64,000 bases of DNA from Firmicutes bacterium UBA4845 (GTDB lineage Bacteria > Bacillota > Clostridia > Tissierellales > Sedimentibacteraceae), in contig DHER01000084.1 in the NCBI GenBank assembly GCA_002399975.1, positions 31,788 to 95,787 on the forward strand, in the 5' to 3' direction. Shown here piece by piece: positions 35,437 to 42,943 of this stretch; position 1 is the first letter of the stretch, and each line of letters begins with the position of its first letter. The notes under the pieces are model-generated. The model searched no databases, had not been told where the DNA came from, and saw only the letters and a program-made list of their open reading frames with translations. Made by a program: the position numbers and the translations under genes.

Positions 35437-35810
35437 TGATTTAATTTGGAATGGGGGAGTACCCACAAACCCCCCGCCGTTAGCGTAATGTTATCGGTCG
35501 TTACTCCTCGCTTGTTTCCAGCCCGGAATGTTACGGCTTAACCTTAAGGTAGTGTAACAAATAATCCTACGGCCGGAAACGGTTACGTAAATTGTACTCT
35601 TCAGAAAAACAACTTTTAAAACAGGGAAAGGGGGCAGGCTGCGGAAGGTTTCGGCGGGGAAACCCCGGCAGCCGATAACGTGAAACGTAATGCACGGCTG
35701 CCCTCTTTTATGGGGGGGAACCCCCATACCCCCGTCAACAAGCGAAAGCCGAAACAATAGAACACTTTTTGCGGTGCCGGAGCTCGTCCTTCGGTTGGCT
35801 CCGGCCCGTT
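35437..35810. other. GC-rich structured non-coding region of the provirus
   Basis: In an otherwise very AT-rich phage, this stretch is near 50 percent GC with G- and C-runs. Hairpins include AGAATA(A)GGCT/AGCCTATTCT (35414-35436), ATGGGGG/CCCCCAT (35710-35727) and a perfect GCCGGAGC/GCTCCGGC (35776-35805). An 88-codon - strand frame exists at 35491-35757 but its composition is not protein-like. Candidate replication origin, packaging signal or structured RNA. 35311-35436 is AT-rich leader of the pIII-like gene. Confidence 0.5.
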
Positions 35811-36152
35811 TTACGCTGTCGCTGAAGCAGGAGTATATTTTTTCTGCTTTGTTTCAAGGTGCGAAATAAACTGGCAGGTCTTAAGCTTCAGCTGCGCCTT
35901 GCCATCACTGCCGGTCTTCATGCCGAAAACTCCATCGTACAAAGCCGGACAATCGGATATGTTGGGCCACTCTGACAGGGGAAGGCTTCCTTTTGTGGCC
36001 CGGAAGCCGCGGTCATCCTGCGTGAATGTAGGGTCGAGATTGTCATTAATAAGATACTGAACTGTAATACCTTCATTTGTTTTTCCGTTCTCCGATATGC
36101 TATAGCCTCGAGCATAAAGAAGAATTATTTTCATTTTTAATTCCATTTGCAT
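35811..36152 (-). CDS. Phage ssDNA-binding protein candidate
   Basis: 113 residues from MQMELKMKIILLYARGYS, preceded by AGGAGG. A beta-rich small protein (GITVQYLINDNLDPTFTQDDRGFRATKGSLP) with basic tail (KLKTCQFISHLETKQKKY). Size and early position upstream of the virion genes fit a gpV-like protein that coats phage ssDNA, but I see no decisive motif. Its 3' half is GC-richer than neighbours. Alternative: unknown early protein. Confidence 0.45.
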   Translation of the reverse strand: MQMELKMKIILLYARGYSISENGKTNEGITVQYLINDNLDPTFTQDDRGFRATKGSLPLSEWPNISDCPALYDGVFGMKTGSDGKAQLKLKTCQFISHLETKQKKYTPASATA

Positions 36153-36247
36153 TACCGTAATTCCTCCTATTTCATATTTTAATTTTATATTTTCTGAACA
36201 CATTTAACGCGATAACCAGGAGCTCATCCGGATTTTAATGTGTTCAA

Positions 36248-36541
36248 TTAATACCGTAAATTACGTACATAATTATTTAAATCATTAATGAGATTACTAA
36301 GTTCATAAGATTTAGCCTGCAGGGAACTTAATATCTTGTTTTTAGCTTCAATTTTTTGTTCTATATACTGTAACTCTATTTCATATACAGGCTTAGCATT
36401 TATAAAATAATCAATCATGTTATTTACCTGGTCATTGAAAGTACTTCCTTCAAATGTCAAAATAAATTCCAATGACTTATCTGATATTCGCATTGTTTTA
36501 TGATTATTACGGCTCTGGCCACTTAAATAATTATGTTGCAT
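36248..36541 (-). CDS. Small coiled-coil/ribbon-helix-helix-like phage protein
   Basis: 97 residues. The segment MRISDKSLEFILTFEGSTFNDQVNNMIDYFI resembles ribbon-helix-helix or plasmid-type small DNA-binding proteins, followed by a heptad-like helix (IELQYIEQKIEAKNKILSSLQAKS). Might regulate copy number or transcription. Shine-Dalgarno AAAGGGAAA. The following spacer 36542-36678 holds nothing I recognise. Confidence 0.45.
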   Translation of the reverse strand: MQHNYLSGQSRNNHKTMRISDKSLEFILTFEGSTFNDQVNNMIDYFINAKPVYEIELQYIEQKIEAKNKILSSLQAKSYELSNLINDLNNYVRNLRY

Positions 36542-36678
36542 TTATTTTCCCTTTCTGTTTATTTCCGATTTTTTTAGTTACCTAAGAACAAACCGGAAAA
36601 CCTAAAATCTTTTTATATATCAACTTTTCAAAAATTGCAAAATTATATTTCTAAAACATAAAATTTGGCTGTATCGGA

Positions 36679-36900
36679 CTAAAACAAATATTTTAAATTA
36701 ACTTTTAAAACGTACCTGGGAATTTCAACAGGAAAAGAATTATCATCATAAAAATAGATAACATACTTATTCATCACAAGATTATTAAAAGTAAAACTTA
36801 GTACAAGAACACAACTTTTACGCAATTCAACATTAACATTTTTACTCAATCCTTTTATTCTCTTAATACTGCTTTTTTTAGGATCAACCTCAACTATCAT
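36679..36900 (-). CDS. First gene of the provirus operon, 73 aa, unknown
   Basis: From MIVEVDPKKSSIKRIKGL, behind GGAGGAG with 7-nt spacing; 73 residues, basic N-half and beta-like C-half (NNLVMNKYVIYFYDDNSFPVEIPRYVLKVN). No family recognised. It is the first product downstream of the strong - strand promoter at 37038-37065, so probably an early gene. Confidence 0.5.
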   Translation of the reverse strand: MIVEVDPKKSSIKRIKGLSKNVNVELRKSCVLVLSFTFNNLVMNKYVIYFYDDNSFPVEIPRYVLKVNLKYLF

Positions 36901-37037
36901 TTTTTTCTCCTCCACATTTTTTATTTTCCGCGACAAATATTTTCCAAATTGCACATTTTACTGTTTAAAGAAGCATTGAAATGTGTTATAATATTTATTA
37001 CTTACTGCGGTTTTTTCCAATTTTGTGTTCATAATTA

Positions 37038-37089
37038 ATTATACCACAATCGAGAACTATGTCAAGAACAAAATACAATAAATGAGAAC
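37038..37089 (-). promoter_or_regulatory. Early promoter of the provirus with repeated AGAAC operator half-sites
   Basis: On the - strand TTGACA (37060-37065) and TATAAT (37038-37043) with 16-bp spacer drive the phage operon. AGAAC occurs at 37053-37057, 37065-37069 and 37085-37089 in the same orientation, overlapping this promoter and the repressor leader. They are likely binding sites of the XRE repressor encoded next. Confidence 0.7.
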
Positions 37090-37111
37090 TTTGTTTTAAG
37101 GGGGAATTACC

Positions 37112-37483
37112 ATAGAAAAAGAACTAAATCCTATAGAAATTGGTGAAAGAATAAAACAAAAAATAAAAGAACTTAATATCAAACAAATTGAATTAGCAAA
37201 TAATACAGGAATATCTAAAAATGCAATAAGTAATTACATATCAGGAAACAGAATACCAGATACAAATTCAATATTTTTAATATCAGAATTTTTAAAAGTA
37301 AGCATAGAATGGCTCCTAATAGGAAAAGAAAACCCTAATGAACTATCTAACAGAGAAATAGAACTCATAAAACAATATAGAAAATTGAAAGAAGAAAATA
37401 AAGAATGGATTGAAAAATTCACACAAATGAAAATATCTGAACAACTTATGGAAAAAGATAACACAAACGAAAACATATCTTAA
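37112..37483 (+). CDS. XRE-family phage repressor with apparent AUA start
   Basis: 123 residues: helix-turn-helix (IGERIKQKIKELNIKQIELANNTGISKNAISNYISGNR), then a helical tail (REIELIKQYRKLKEENKEW) for dimerisation. No ATG, GTG or TTG exists upstream of the HTH in this frame. An AAGGGGG Shine-Dalgarno stands 7 nt before an ATA codon, which I take as the start; ATT at 37106 is too close. It is divergent from the phage operon, as expected for an immunity repressor. A mutated ATG is the alternative. Confidence 0.8.
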   Translation: MEKELNPIEIGERIKQKIKELNIKQIELANNTGISKNAISNYISGNRIPDTNSIFLISEFLKVSIEWLLIGKENPNELSNREIELIKQYRKLKEENKEWIEKFTQMKISEQLMEKDNTNENIS

Positions 37484-37536
37484 ATAGAAATGGTAAAATA
37501 ATTTACATAAATTTCAAAAAATAAAGGAGAAAAAAT

Positions 37537-38106
37537 GTGCAATACTTTACAATAGCAGTAACAGGAATAATAGTATTAATTATAACAACAATCTTAAAAG
37601 CAAAATTCGGAGATGAAACTTCACAGAAAAATACTAATTTCAAAGAATACGAAAAAATACCATACCTGCTTAGCAAGGCAGAAAACAGCTTCTACAATGT
37701 TCTAAAACTATCTGTCACAGAAGAATACATAATATGTCCAAAAGTAAGAGTTGCGGACTTCGTAAGAGCAAAAAAAAGTAAAAACTGGCAAGCCAATTTC
37801 AACAGAATTAGTAGAAAACATATAGATTTCCTAATATGCAATAAAAAAATGCAGACGATATACGGAGTAGAGCTTGACGATAAAAGCCATGACAAACAGG
37901 GGAAGAGAGACGAATTTATAAACAACCTATATAAAAAAATAAATTTCCCAATTGTAAGAGTAAAAGCAGACTACACGTATTCAGTAGCGAAACTCAAAGA
38001 AAAAATAAATTCAACACTGAACACAAATAAAGAAACAACACCCGCTGATGTGGCAGGATCAAATTATCACATAGGCTCAAAAAATGTAAGCATAACACAA
38101 CGATAA
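37537..38106 (+). CDS. DUF2726 nuclease-fold protein with membrane anchor (provirus cargo)
   Basis: 189 residues, GTG start behind AAAGGAGA. An N-terminal hydrophobic helix (FTIAVTGIIVLIITTIL) precedes a DUF2726 domain (LLSKAENSFYNVLKLSV, ICPKVRVADFV, NRISRKHIDFLIC, YGVELDDKSHDKQGKRDEF, FPIVRVKA), thought to be a restriction-endonuclease-like fold with E/D and K residues retained. It is not part of known filamentous cores and sits with the repressor next to attR, a usual site for lysogenic cargo. Defence or superinfection exclusion is a guess. Confidence 0.78.
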   Translation: MQYFTIAVTGIIVLIITTILKAKFGDETSQKNTNFKEYEKIPYLLSKAENSFYNVLKLSVTEEYIICPKVRVADFVRAKKSKNWQANFNRISRKHIDFLICNKKMQTIYGVELDDKSHDKQGKRDEFINNLYKKINFPIVRVKADYTYSVAKLKEKINSTLNTNKETTPADVAGSNYHIGSKNVSITQR

Positions 38107-38148
38107 TAATTTATTTAAACGATAATACAAAATGAGAGGAAATGATAA

Positions 38149-38172
38149 TTCAAATCCTTTCACTCCGATTTT
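38149..38172. repeat. attR: 24-bp core repeat
   Basis: Perfect copy of 29471-29494 (tRNA-Pro 3' end). Not part of any tRNA here. It lies 30 bp before the niaR start, so integration separated tRNA-Pro from niaR. Confidence 0.93.
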
Positions 38173-38201
38173 TTTATATTCAAATGTGTGGTGATAAAAA
38201 A

Positions 38202-38723
38202 ATGAATTCTGAGGAAAGAAGAGAAAACATTGAATTAATTTTGAAAGACGCCAGTTCACCGATTACAGCAAGTGTTCTTGCAAAGAAGTTTTCAGTAAGC
38301 CGGCAGATAATAGTTGGTGATGTAGCTTTGATGCGAGCTGCTGGTATTAAGATATCAGCAACGCCCCGGGGATATATATTAAATTGCGGCAATGAAATCA
38401 CTGAAAATGTATTTACTGTGGCATGCTGCCATGACAACGAAAATATGTATAAGGAACTTTATGCCGTAGTAGATAACGGCGGAACAATAATTGACGTTAT
38501 TGTAGAGCATCCCATTTATGGAGAAATTTCAGGAGAGCTTTATATTTCCTCACGTTATGATGCCGATATGTTCCTGGAAAAAATAAAAATCAGTGAAGCA
38601 CAGCCTTTAATGTGCTTGACGGATGGAATCCACCTTCATACAATAAGATGCAAAGATGAAAAAGCACGTAAGAGAATTATATATGCATTGAAAAATGAGT
38701 ATATTATTTTGGAGGGAAAATAA
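38202..38723 (+). CDS. niaR: NiaR niacin-responsive transcriptional repressor
   Basis: 173 residues from MNSEERRENIELIL: N-terminal HTH (ITASVLAKKFSVSRQIIVGDVALMRAAG) and C-terminal 3H domain with its histidines (CCHDNENM, VEHPIYGEI, GIHLHTIRC) that bind metal and nicotinate. Represses NAD precursor salvage or uptake. Start chosen at 38202; the upstream frame comes from att DNA. It is 91 bp upstream of niaX. With attR 30 bp away its promoter may now lie inside phage DNA. Confidence 0.92.
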   Translation: MNSEERRENIELILKDASSPITASVLAKKFSVSRQIIVGDVALMRAAGIKISATPRGYILNCGNEITENVFTVACCHDNENMYKELYAVVDNGGTIIDVIVEHPIYGEISGELYISSRYDADMFLEKIKISEAQPLMCLTDGIHLHTIRCKDEKARKRIIYALKNEYIILEGK

Positions 38724-38726
38724 TTA

Positions 38727-38788
38727 GTTGACAAAGCATGAATTTAGGGCTATAATTATACAAAATCATGTCAAGACACATGTCAAGA
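38727..38788 (+). promoter_or_regulatory. niaX promoter with candidate NiaR operator
   Basis: TTGACA (38727-38732) and TATAAT (38750-38755), 17-nt spacer, followed by two direct CATGTCAAGA repeats (38767-38776, 38779-38788). Repeats downstream of the -10 box suit repression. The TGTCAAGACA core resembles NiaR sites described in Firmicutes. Confidence 0.75.
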
Positions 38789-38814
38789 TATAGAAAGTAT
38801 TTAGAGGGAAAAAA

Positions 38815-39381
38815 ATGAAAAGAAAAAGTAACCTTAATTCATTGGTAGTATCAGCACTTTTGTGTGCAATAGGAATAGTGATTCCAATTATTTCGCCCAT
38901 CAAAATAACTATGGAGCCTGCTTCGTTTACTCTTGCAAGTCATGTTGCCATATTTATAGCAATGTTTATTTCGCCTTCTACAGCAACTGTTGTGGCTGTT
39001 GGAACTGCAGTGGGATTTTTAATGGCAGGTTTCCCTATAGTTGTGGTGTTTCGTGCAGCTTCACATATTGTATTTGCACTATTGGGATCATTGTATCTTA
39101 AGAAATTTCCGAACACGTTGAAATCCTTTAAATCTTCTCAGTTTTTTTCATTTGCAATTGCAGTTGTCCACGGATTATGTGAAGTGCTTGTAGTTATGCC
39201 GTTTTATATAGGAAATAGTCTGAATGCCGGATATTATGCAAAGGGATTTGCAGTTTCAGTAGTATTGTTGGTAGGTGGTGGTTCATTAGTGCACAGCATG
39301 ATTGATTTTTATATAGCACAGGCTGTTTGGAAGGGTGTTGAAAAGGCAATTAAGGTTCCAAAAGAAGTAAATGTTAATTAG
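38815..39381 (+). CDS. niaX: NiaX-type niacin transporter (ECF S-component-like)
   Basis: 188 residues with about six membrane helices (NSLVVSALLCAIGIVIPIISPIKITMEPASFTLASHV, AVVHGLCEVLVVMPFYIG). This matches the predicted niacin uptake protein NiaX found under NiaR control. S-components rely on shared EcfA/T modules, not encoded here. AGAGGGA precedes the ATG. Neighbour niaR and the operator-like repeats support the substrate assignment. Confidence 0.85.
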   Translation: MKRKSNLNSLVVSALLCAIGIVIPIISPIKITMEPASFTLASHVAIFIAMFISPSTATVVAVGTAVGFLMAGFPIVVVFRAASHIVFALLGSLYLKKFPNTLKSFKSSQFFSFAIAVVHGLCEVLVVMPFYIGNSLNAGYYAKGFAVSVVLLVGGGSLVHSMIDFYIAQAVWKGVEKAIKVPKEVNVN

Positions 39382-39393
39382 CATTATTCAATT

Positions 39394-39417
39394 AAAACGG
39401 CGCTGCCGTTTTTTTAT
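39394..39417 (+). terminator. Intrinsic terminator after niaX
   Basis: AAAACGGC / GCCGTTTT stem with GCT loop and a following T run. Confidence 0.88.
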
Positions 39418-39585
39418 TGAATTTATTTTTTATAAAGCAGATACATGGATAATATATGGATAATATAAAGAAGATAATTGAATAAAAAATGATAAAATCC
39501 ATTATATATTGAATTAAGGTATATGTTGACTAATTTAGTAAATAAGAGTAATATTTCTTTACAAATATTAAGAGGAGAGGAAGTT

Positions 39586-40134
39586 ATGGACGGTTCTAAA
39601 ATAAGAAAGTTGCGAAAATTAAAAGAAATGACAATAGAAGAGCTTTCTGAAAAGTCGGGTTTTACAGCAAGTTACATATCTCAGGTTGAAAGAAATTTAA
39701 TCGAACCTTCGTTAACCGCTCTTGGTGAAATTTGTAAAGTATTTGATGTTTCCCCATATTATTTTTTAAATGATATAAATGATGTAATTGTTACAAGAAA
39801 GGATGAAAGGCAAAGGTTGGTTATTCCAGGGAAAAACAGCGATATGGAATTACTTATACCAATAGACGAAGAGTATAAAAACAAGATAAGGATGAGAATC
39901 TATAAATATTCGTTAAATCCCGGAGAGTGGGATAATGACAAATTTTCTATAATAGATTCAGATAAATGTGTAATACTAATAAAAGGTAAATTAATAGTTA
40001 ATTTTATGGATTACAATGAGATAATTGATAAAGGAGACAGTATTTATATATGTTCCGATGTCCCTCATAAATTATTTAATCCGTCGGATGAAAAAGCTGA
40101 ATTGATTTGTATTATTTCATTTGTACCTTATTAA
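39586..40134 (+). CDS. XRE-cupin transcriptional regulator
   Basis: 182 residues: N-terminal HTH_XRE (KIRKLRKLKEMTIEELSEKSGFTASYISQVERNLIEPSLTALGEI) and C-terminal cupin barrel (YSLNPGEWDN, KCVILIKGKLIVNFMD, DKGDSIYICSDVPHKLFNP). Such regulators sense small molecules and often control amino-acid or polyamine metabolism. I start at ATG 39586, right after AGAGGAGAGG; the ORF to 39523 lacks a site. Target genes are not evident. Confidence 0.9.
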   Translation: MDGSKIRKLRKLKEMTIEELSEKSGFTASYISQVERNLIEPSLTALGEICKVFDVSPYYFLNDINDVIVTRKDERQRLVIPGKNSDMELLIPIDEEYKNKIRMRIYKYSLNPGEWDNDKFSIIDSDKCVILIKGKLIVNFMDYNEIIDKGDSIYICSDVPHKLFNPSDEKAELICIISFVPY

Positions 40135-40158
40135 AATATTGTAAATTAAGAGGAAAGC

Positions 40159-40332
40159 ATGAAAAAAAATTTTGAAGAAATTAAAGAAGAATTCATTAAT
40201 GCAAGTTTAGATGACAAAATAAAGATATATACTCAGGCACAAGGCCTTACGGTTGAACAGTTTAAAGAACTGTTGAGGTATTTTCCTATAAAATATTTGG
40301 ATAAACTTGAGGAAGCTGTGAACGGAATTTAA
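40159..40332 (+). CDS. Small helical hypothetical protein (57 aa)
   Basis: ATG behind AGAGGAAA, 24 bp after the XRE-cupin gene. All-helical, charged (NFEEIKEEFINASLDDKIKIY, LTVEQFKELLRYFP, YLDKLEEAVNGI). Codon usage and a clean binding site make it a likely gene. Family not recognised; probably co-transcribed with the regulator. Confidence 0.6.
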   Translation: MKKNFEEIKEEFINASLDDKIKIYTQAQGLTVEQFKELLRYFPIKYLDKLEEAVNGI

Positions 40333-40368
40333 GCGTAAGCAATTATATCACAATGGCATAATATGTAT

Positions 40369-40412
40369 AAAATCACCTTATTAGGGAATAATTACTATGA
40401 GGTGATTTTTTT
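40369..40412 (+). terminator. Hairpin overlapping the next gene's ribosome binding site
   Basis: AAAATCACCT (40369-40378) and AGGTGATTTT (40400-40409) pair perfectly over 10 bp and run into seven T. It looks like an intrinsic terminator of the upstream unit, but its right arm contains the AGGTGA of the 40411 start, so it can also hide that site. Confidence 0.7.
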
Positions 40413-41307
40413 GAGTAATAAAAATACAGAGAGAATATTCATAAAAGAAACGCTGGGGACACGTAATTATTTCAGTTACAGGTCGGATTTGATACTTTAT
40501 AAAATAATGCTGAGCATTTTTGCATTTTTTTCTGTTTTCCTAATAACAGAGGATTGGAAATTTTCTGTTTTAATATCTGCAGAGGTTTTTGCAATTTTTA
40601 CGTTGATAAATAAATTAAATATAGAAAGAAAGAAAAATGAAGGCGAAAAAAAATTAATTTCCAAAATGCAAAAAGAGCATTTCAAAAAAAAGATTAATGA
40701 GATTAATATTGATGATTTTGAAATGCTTATTACTTTTTTTCTTGAAAAGAAAGGATATAGAAATTTTTTAAGAAGAGGAAGGCATATGCTCCTTGCTGAA
40801 AAGAACGGTCTTATAAATTGCATTAAAATATATAAATTTTATGATGATATTGAACTTGAAAAAATAGACTTAAGAAATTTAGTTACATTTATGTGTCAAA
40901 GCAATATAAAAGCCGGGTATATTGTTACAACAGGGAATTTAAACGAAGAAGCAAAGAAATTTATTGATGGGTTCAAAGATGAGTTAAATATTAAGGTCGT
41001 TGATTTTGACGGGTTATTCGATATTATTAAGGAACATGAAATGCTTCCCAATAATGAATATTTTTATGGCAAGGCGGAAGAAAGAAAAGATCATAATAAA
41101 AAGAAAATAGATATAATAGTTAATGTCTTTGACAATAAAAAGATATTTGTTTATATACTTTCTGCTGTGTTTTTCTATGTTTCATCACTGGTCATGCCTG
41201 AAAATAATGTTTCAAGGTATATTTCTTATTACTTTATTATTTTGACTATCATCAGCATTGTCCACATGGTTTGGATGAACAAGTTTGGCAAAGCGAAAAA
41301 TTTGTAG
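40411..41307 (+). CDS. Membrane-anchored Mrr-like restriction-endonuclease-fold protein
   Basis: 298 residues from TTG behind GAGGTGA (6-nt spacing). Two N-terminal hydrophobic helices (KIMLSIFAFFSVFLI, VLISAEVFAIFTLI), a charged helix, a soluble domain like Mrr_cat/DUF2034 (DDFEMLITFFLEKKGY, LLAEKNGLINCIKIYKF, GYIVTTGNLNEEAKKF, FDGLFDII), then two C-terminal helices. Catalytic E-x-x...IK residues seem kept. No methylase nearby, so not a standard restriction system. Role unknown. Confidence 0.72.
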   Translation: MSNKNTERIFIKETLGTRNYFSYRSDLILYKIMLSIFAFFSVFLITEDWKFSVLISAEVFAIFTLINKLNIERKKNEGEKKLISKMQKEHFKKKINEINIDDFEMLITFFLEKKGYRNFLRRGRHMLLAEKNGLINCIKIYKFYDDIELEKIDLRNLVTFMCQSNIKAGYIVTTGNLNEEAKKFIDGFKDELNIKVVDFDGLFDIIKEHEMLPNNEYFYGKAEERKDHNKKKIDIIVNVFDNKKIFVYILSAVFFYVSSLVMPENNVSRYISYYFIILTIISIVHMVWMNKFGKAKNL

Positions 41308-41652
41308 AAAAACTTTTCACAAAAAGCATGTAAGCTTTATTAAAAAAACAAATTATGATTTGATAAAATTGCTTATTTATAATATAATTTTATTAGGCAC
41401 ATGTTATGTTGAATGAGAAATAGCATATAGTTTGCAATCGGAGATTTCTTGAAGGTTAATTATTAAAGAATAGTTTACTGTTTGAATAATATCACCTAAC
41501 GGGAGTGCTGTCTCCTGTTTTTTTGTATGTATTATTCCATAAAAGTTAAGGTTATAATCGGTTAAAATTAAGTGTTTATTAATAATTAGATTGTTGCAAA
41601 ATCTTTCATATTAAGATAATATAAATATGGAATCTAATTTAAGAGGTAATAA
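41308..41652. other. 345-bp intergenic leader before capA
   Basis: AT-rich. The only clear element is the terminator-like hairpin at 41498-41524. The upstream 60 nt (AATCGGAGATTTCTTGAAGG region) could belong to a structured leader but match no riboswitch I know. Confidence 0.5.
41498..41524 (+). terminator. Terminator-like hairpin upstream of capA
   Basis: AACGGGAG and CTCCTGTT (one G-T pair) around TGCTGT, followed by a run of T. It sits about 130 bp before capA. Confidence 0.7.
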
Positions 41653-42918
41653 ATGAGCAAGAAAATCAGACGCAGGAAAAAAAGAATCAGATTATTGTCT
41701 TTAAGCTTTATTTTGGTTGCAGGCATAGTTTTATTATCATTTGCGGCCAAAGAAATTAATAAAAATAAAGAAGCCGCCGGAGATAAAGGAGTAGGAACAG
41801 TTTCAGAAGCAGAAGAACCGAAAAAAGCTGAAATCGGAAATAATATTACAGTTAATATAAAGGCAACAGGCGATATTATGTTTCACCCATCTCAATTAGA
41901 TGGAGCATATAATTCGTCAACAGGTACATATGACTTTAGAAATAGTTTTAGAGCGGTAAAGAAAATTTTTCAAGATACAGATGTAGCAATTGGCAATTTT
42001 GAGGGTACAACAGCAGGAAATAAGGTTTATGATTATCAAGGCTATCCAATTTTTAATGCACCGGATGAGGTACTGGACGCCATTAAGGATGCAGGATTTG
42101 ACATATTGTCAACTGCAAATAATCACTGCCTTGATACCGGGAAAATCGGAGTGATAAGAACCGTTCAGGAAATAAATGCAAGAGGAATGAAAAGTGTTGG
42201 TACATATGTTAAAAAGCCTGAAACAAGGGTACTAATTAAAGACGTTAAAGGTATAAAAATAGCGTTTCTGTCATATACAGAAATGGTAAATGGTCTTGAA
42301 ACCACTATGTCTCCTGAAGACTTAGATACAATGGTAAATATTATTGATGAAAAAAAAATAATGGAAGATATAGCTTATTCAAAAGAAAAAAATGCCGATA
42401 TAATAATAGCATGCCTTCATTGGGGAGATGAATATTCGAGAGTTCAGGCGGAAAGACAGGAAGTGCTGGCAGATAAGCTGTTTGCTTCAGGTGTTGATAT
42501 AATATTGGGGAATCATCCTCATGTTATACAGCCTGCGCAAACAAAAGAATATAACGGCAAAACGAAATTTGTAGTTTATTCCATGGGAAACTTTTTATCA
42601 AATCAAAGGGTTGAAACGTTGGCCCCTTATGGTATGACGGAAGAAGTGTCCAAGTATACGGAAGACGGAGTAATAGTAGACATAAATATTGAGAAAAACA
42701 GCCAAAGCGGTGAAGTTTCTATAAAAGATGCAAGTTATATACCTCTTTGGGTTTACAAAGGAAAAACAAAGGACGGGCGTATTGAGCATGTTGTTTATCC
42801 TATAATGGAATACATTGAAAGCAATGATTTAGATGATAGTGTGAAATTAAGAATGCAAAGATCATTAAACGATACTACAGAGCAAATGAAATTGTTGAAA
42901 AGCAATATGGCCGAATAA
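41653..42918 (+). CDS. CapA family protein (PGA_cap metallophosphatase-like)
   Basis: 421 residues: basic N-terminus and one membrane helix (LSLSFILVAGIVLLSFAA), then the extracellular PGA_cap domain (VNIKATGDIMFHP, AIGNFEGTTAG, DILSTANNHCLDTG, ADIIIACLHWGDEYS, IILGNHPHVIQPAQ, YSMGNFLSNQ), a calcineurin-like fold. Relatives take part in poly-gamma-glutamate or other surface polymer handling, but no capBC genes are here. TAAGAGGT precedes ATG. It ends 25 bp before cdaA. Confidence 0.9.
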   Translation: MSKKIRRRKKRIRLLSLSFILVAGIVLLSFAAKEINKNKEAAGDKGVGTVSEAEEPKKAEIGNNITVNIKATGDIMFHPSQLDGAYNSSTGTYDFRNSFRAVKKIFQDTDVAIGNFEGTTAGNKVYDYQGYPIFNAPDEVLDAIKDAGFDILSTANNHCLDTGKIGVIRTVQEINARGMKSVGTYVKKPETRVLIKDVKGIKIAFLSYTEMVNGLETTMSPEDLDTMVNIIDEKKIMEDIAYSKEKNADIIIACLHWGDEYSRVQAERQEVLADKLFASGVDIILGNHPHVIQPAQTKEYNGKTKFVVYSMGNFLSNQRVETLAPYGMTEEVSKYTEDGVIVDINIEKNSQSGEVSIKDASYIPLWVYKGKTKDGRIEHVVYPIMEYIESNDLDDSVKLRMQRSLNDTTEQMKLLKSNMAE

Positions 42919-42943
42919 GCAAATTTAAATCGGAGATGTATCA

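Larger units (their letters stand above)
29471..38172. mobile_element. Integrated filamentous phage (inovirus-like provirus), about 8.7 kb
   Basis: Bounded by 24-bp att repeats. Contents: integrase, replication initiator, two tiny paralogous coat proteins, a small single-TM protein, Zot/pI-like ATPase, pVI-like membrane protein, large secreted pIII-like protein, ssDNA-binding candidate, early proteins, and a divergent repressor plus a DUF2726 cargo gene. The structural gene order (coat, small TM, assembly ATPase, pVI, pIII read backwards) matches the modular layout of filamentous phages. No lysis, portal, terminase, tail or secretin genes are seen; lack of secretin fits a single-membrane host. 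No gene looks broken. Confidence 0.88.

Noticed and set aside
35491..35757. 88-codon - strand frame through the GC-rich phage block
   Set aside because: Runs of GGG/CCC codons, many R/C/P residues, no ribosome binding site; the segment looks structural rather than coding.
37105..37111. ATT at 37106 as start of the phage repressor
   Set aside because: It directly abuts the Shine-Dalgarno; the ATA at 37112 has proper spacing.
29533..38172. Provirus considered as an ICE or plasmid instead of filamentous phage
   Set aside because: No relaxase, coupling protein or type IV secretion genes; coat-like peptides, pIII-like spike and Zot-like ATPase fit an inovirus better.
41430..41525. Possible riboswitch before capA
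   Set aside because: Only a terminator-like hairpin is clear; no aptamer signature that I know.
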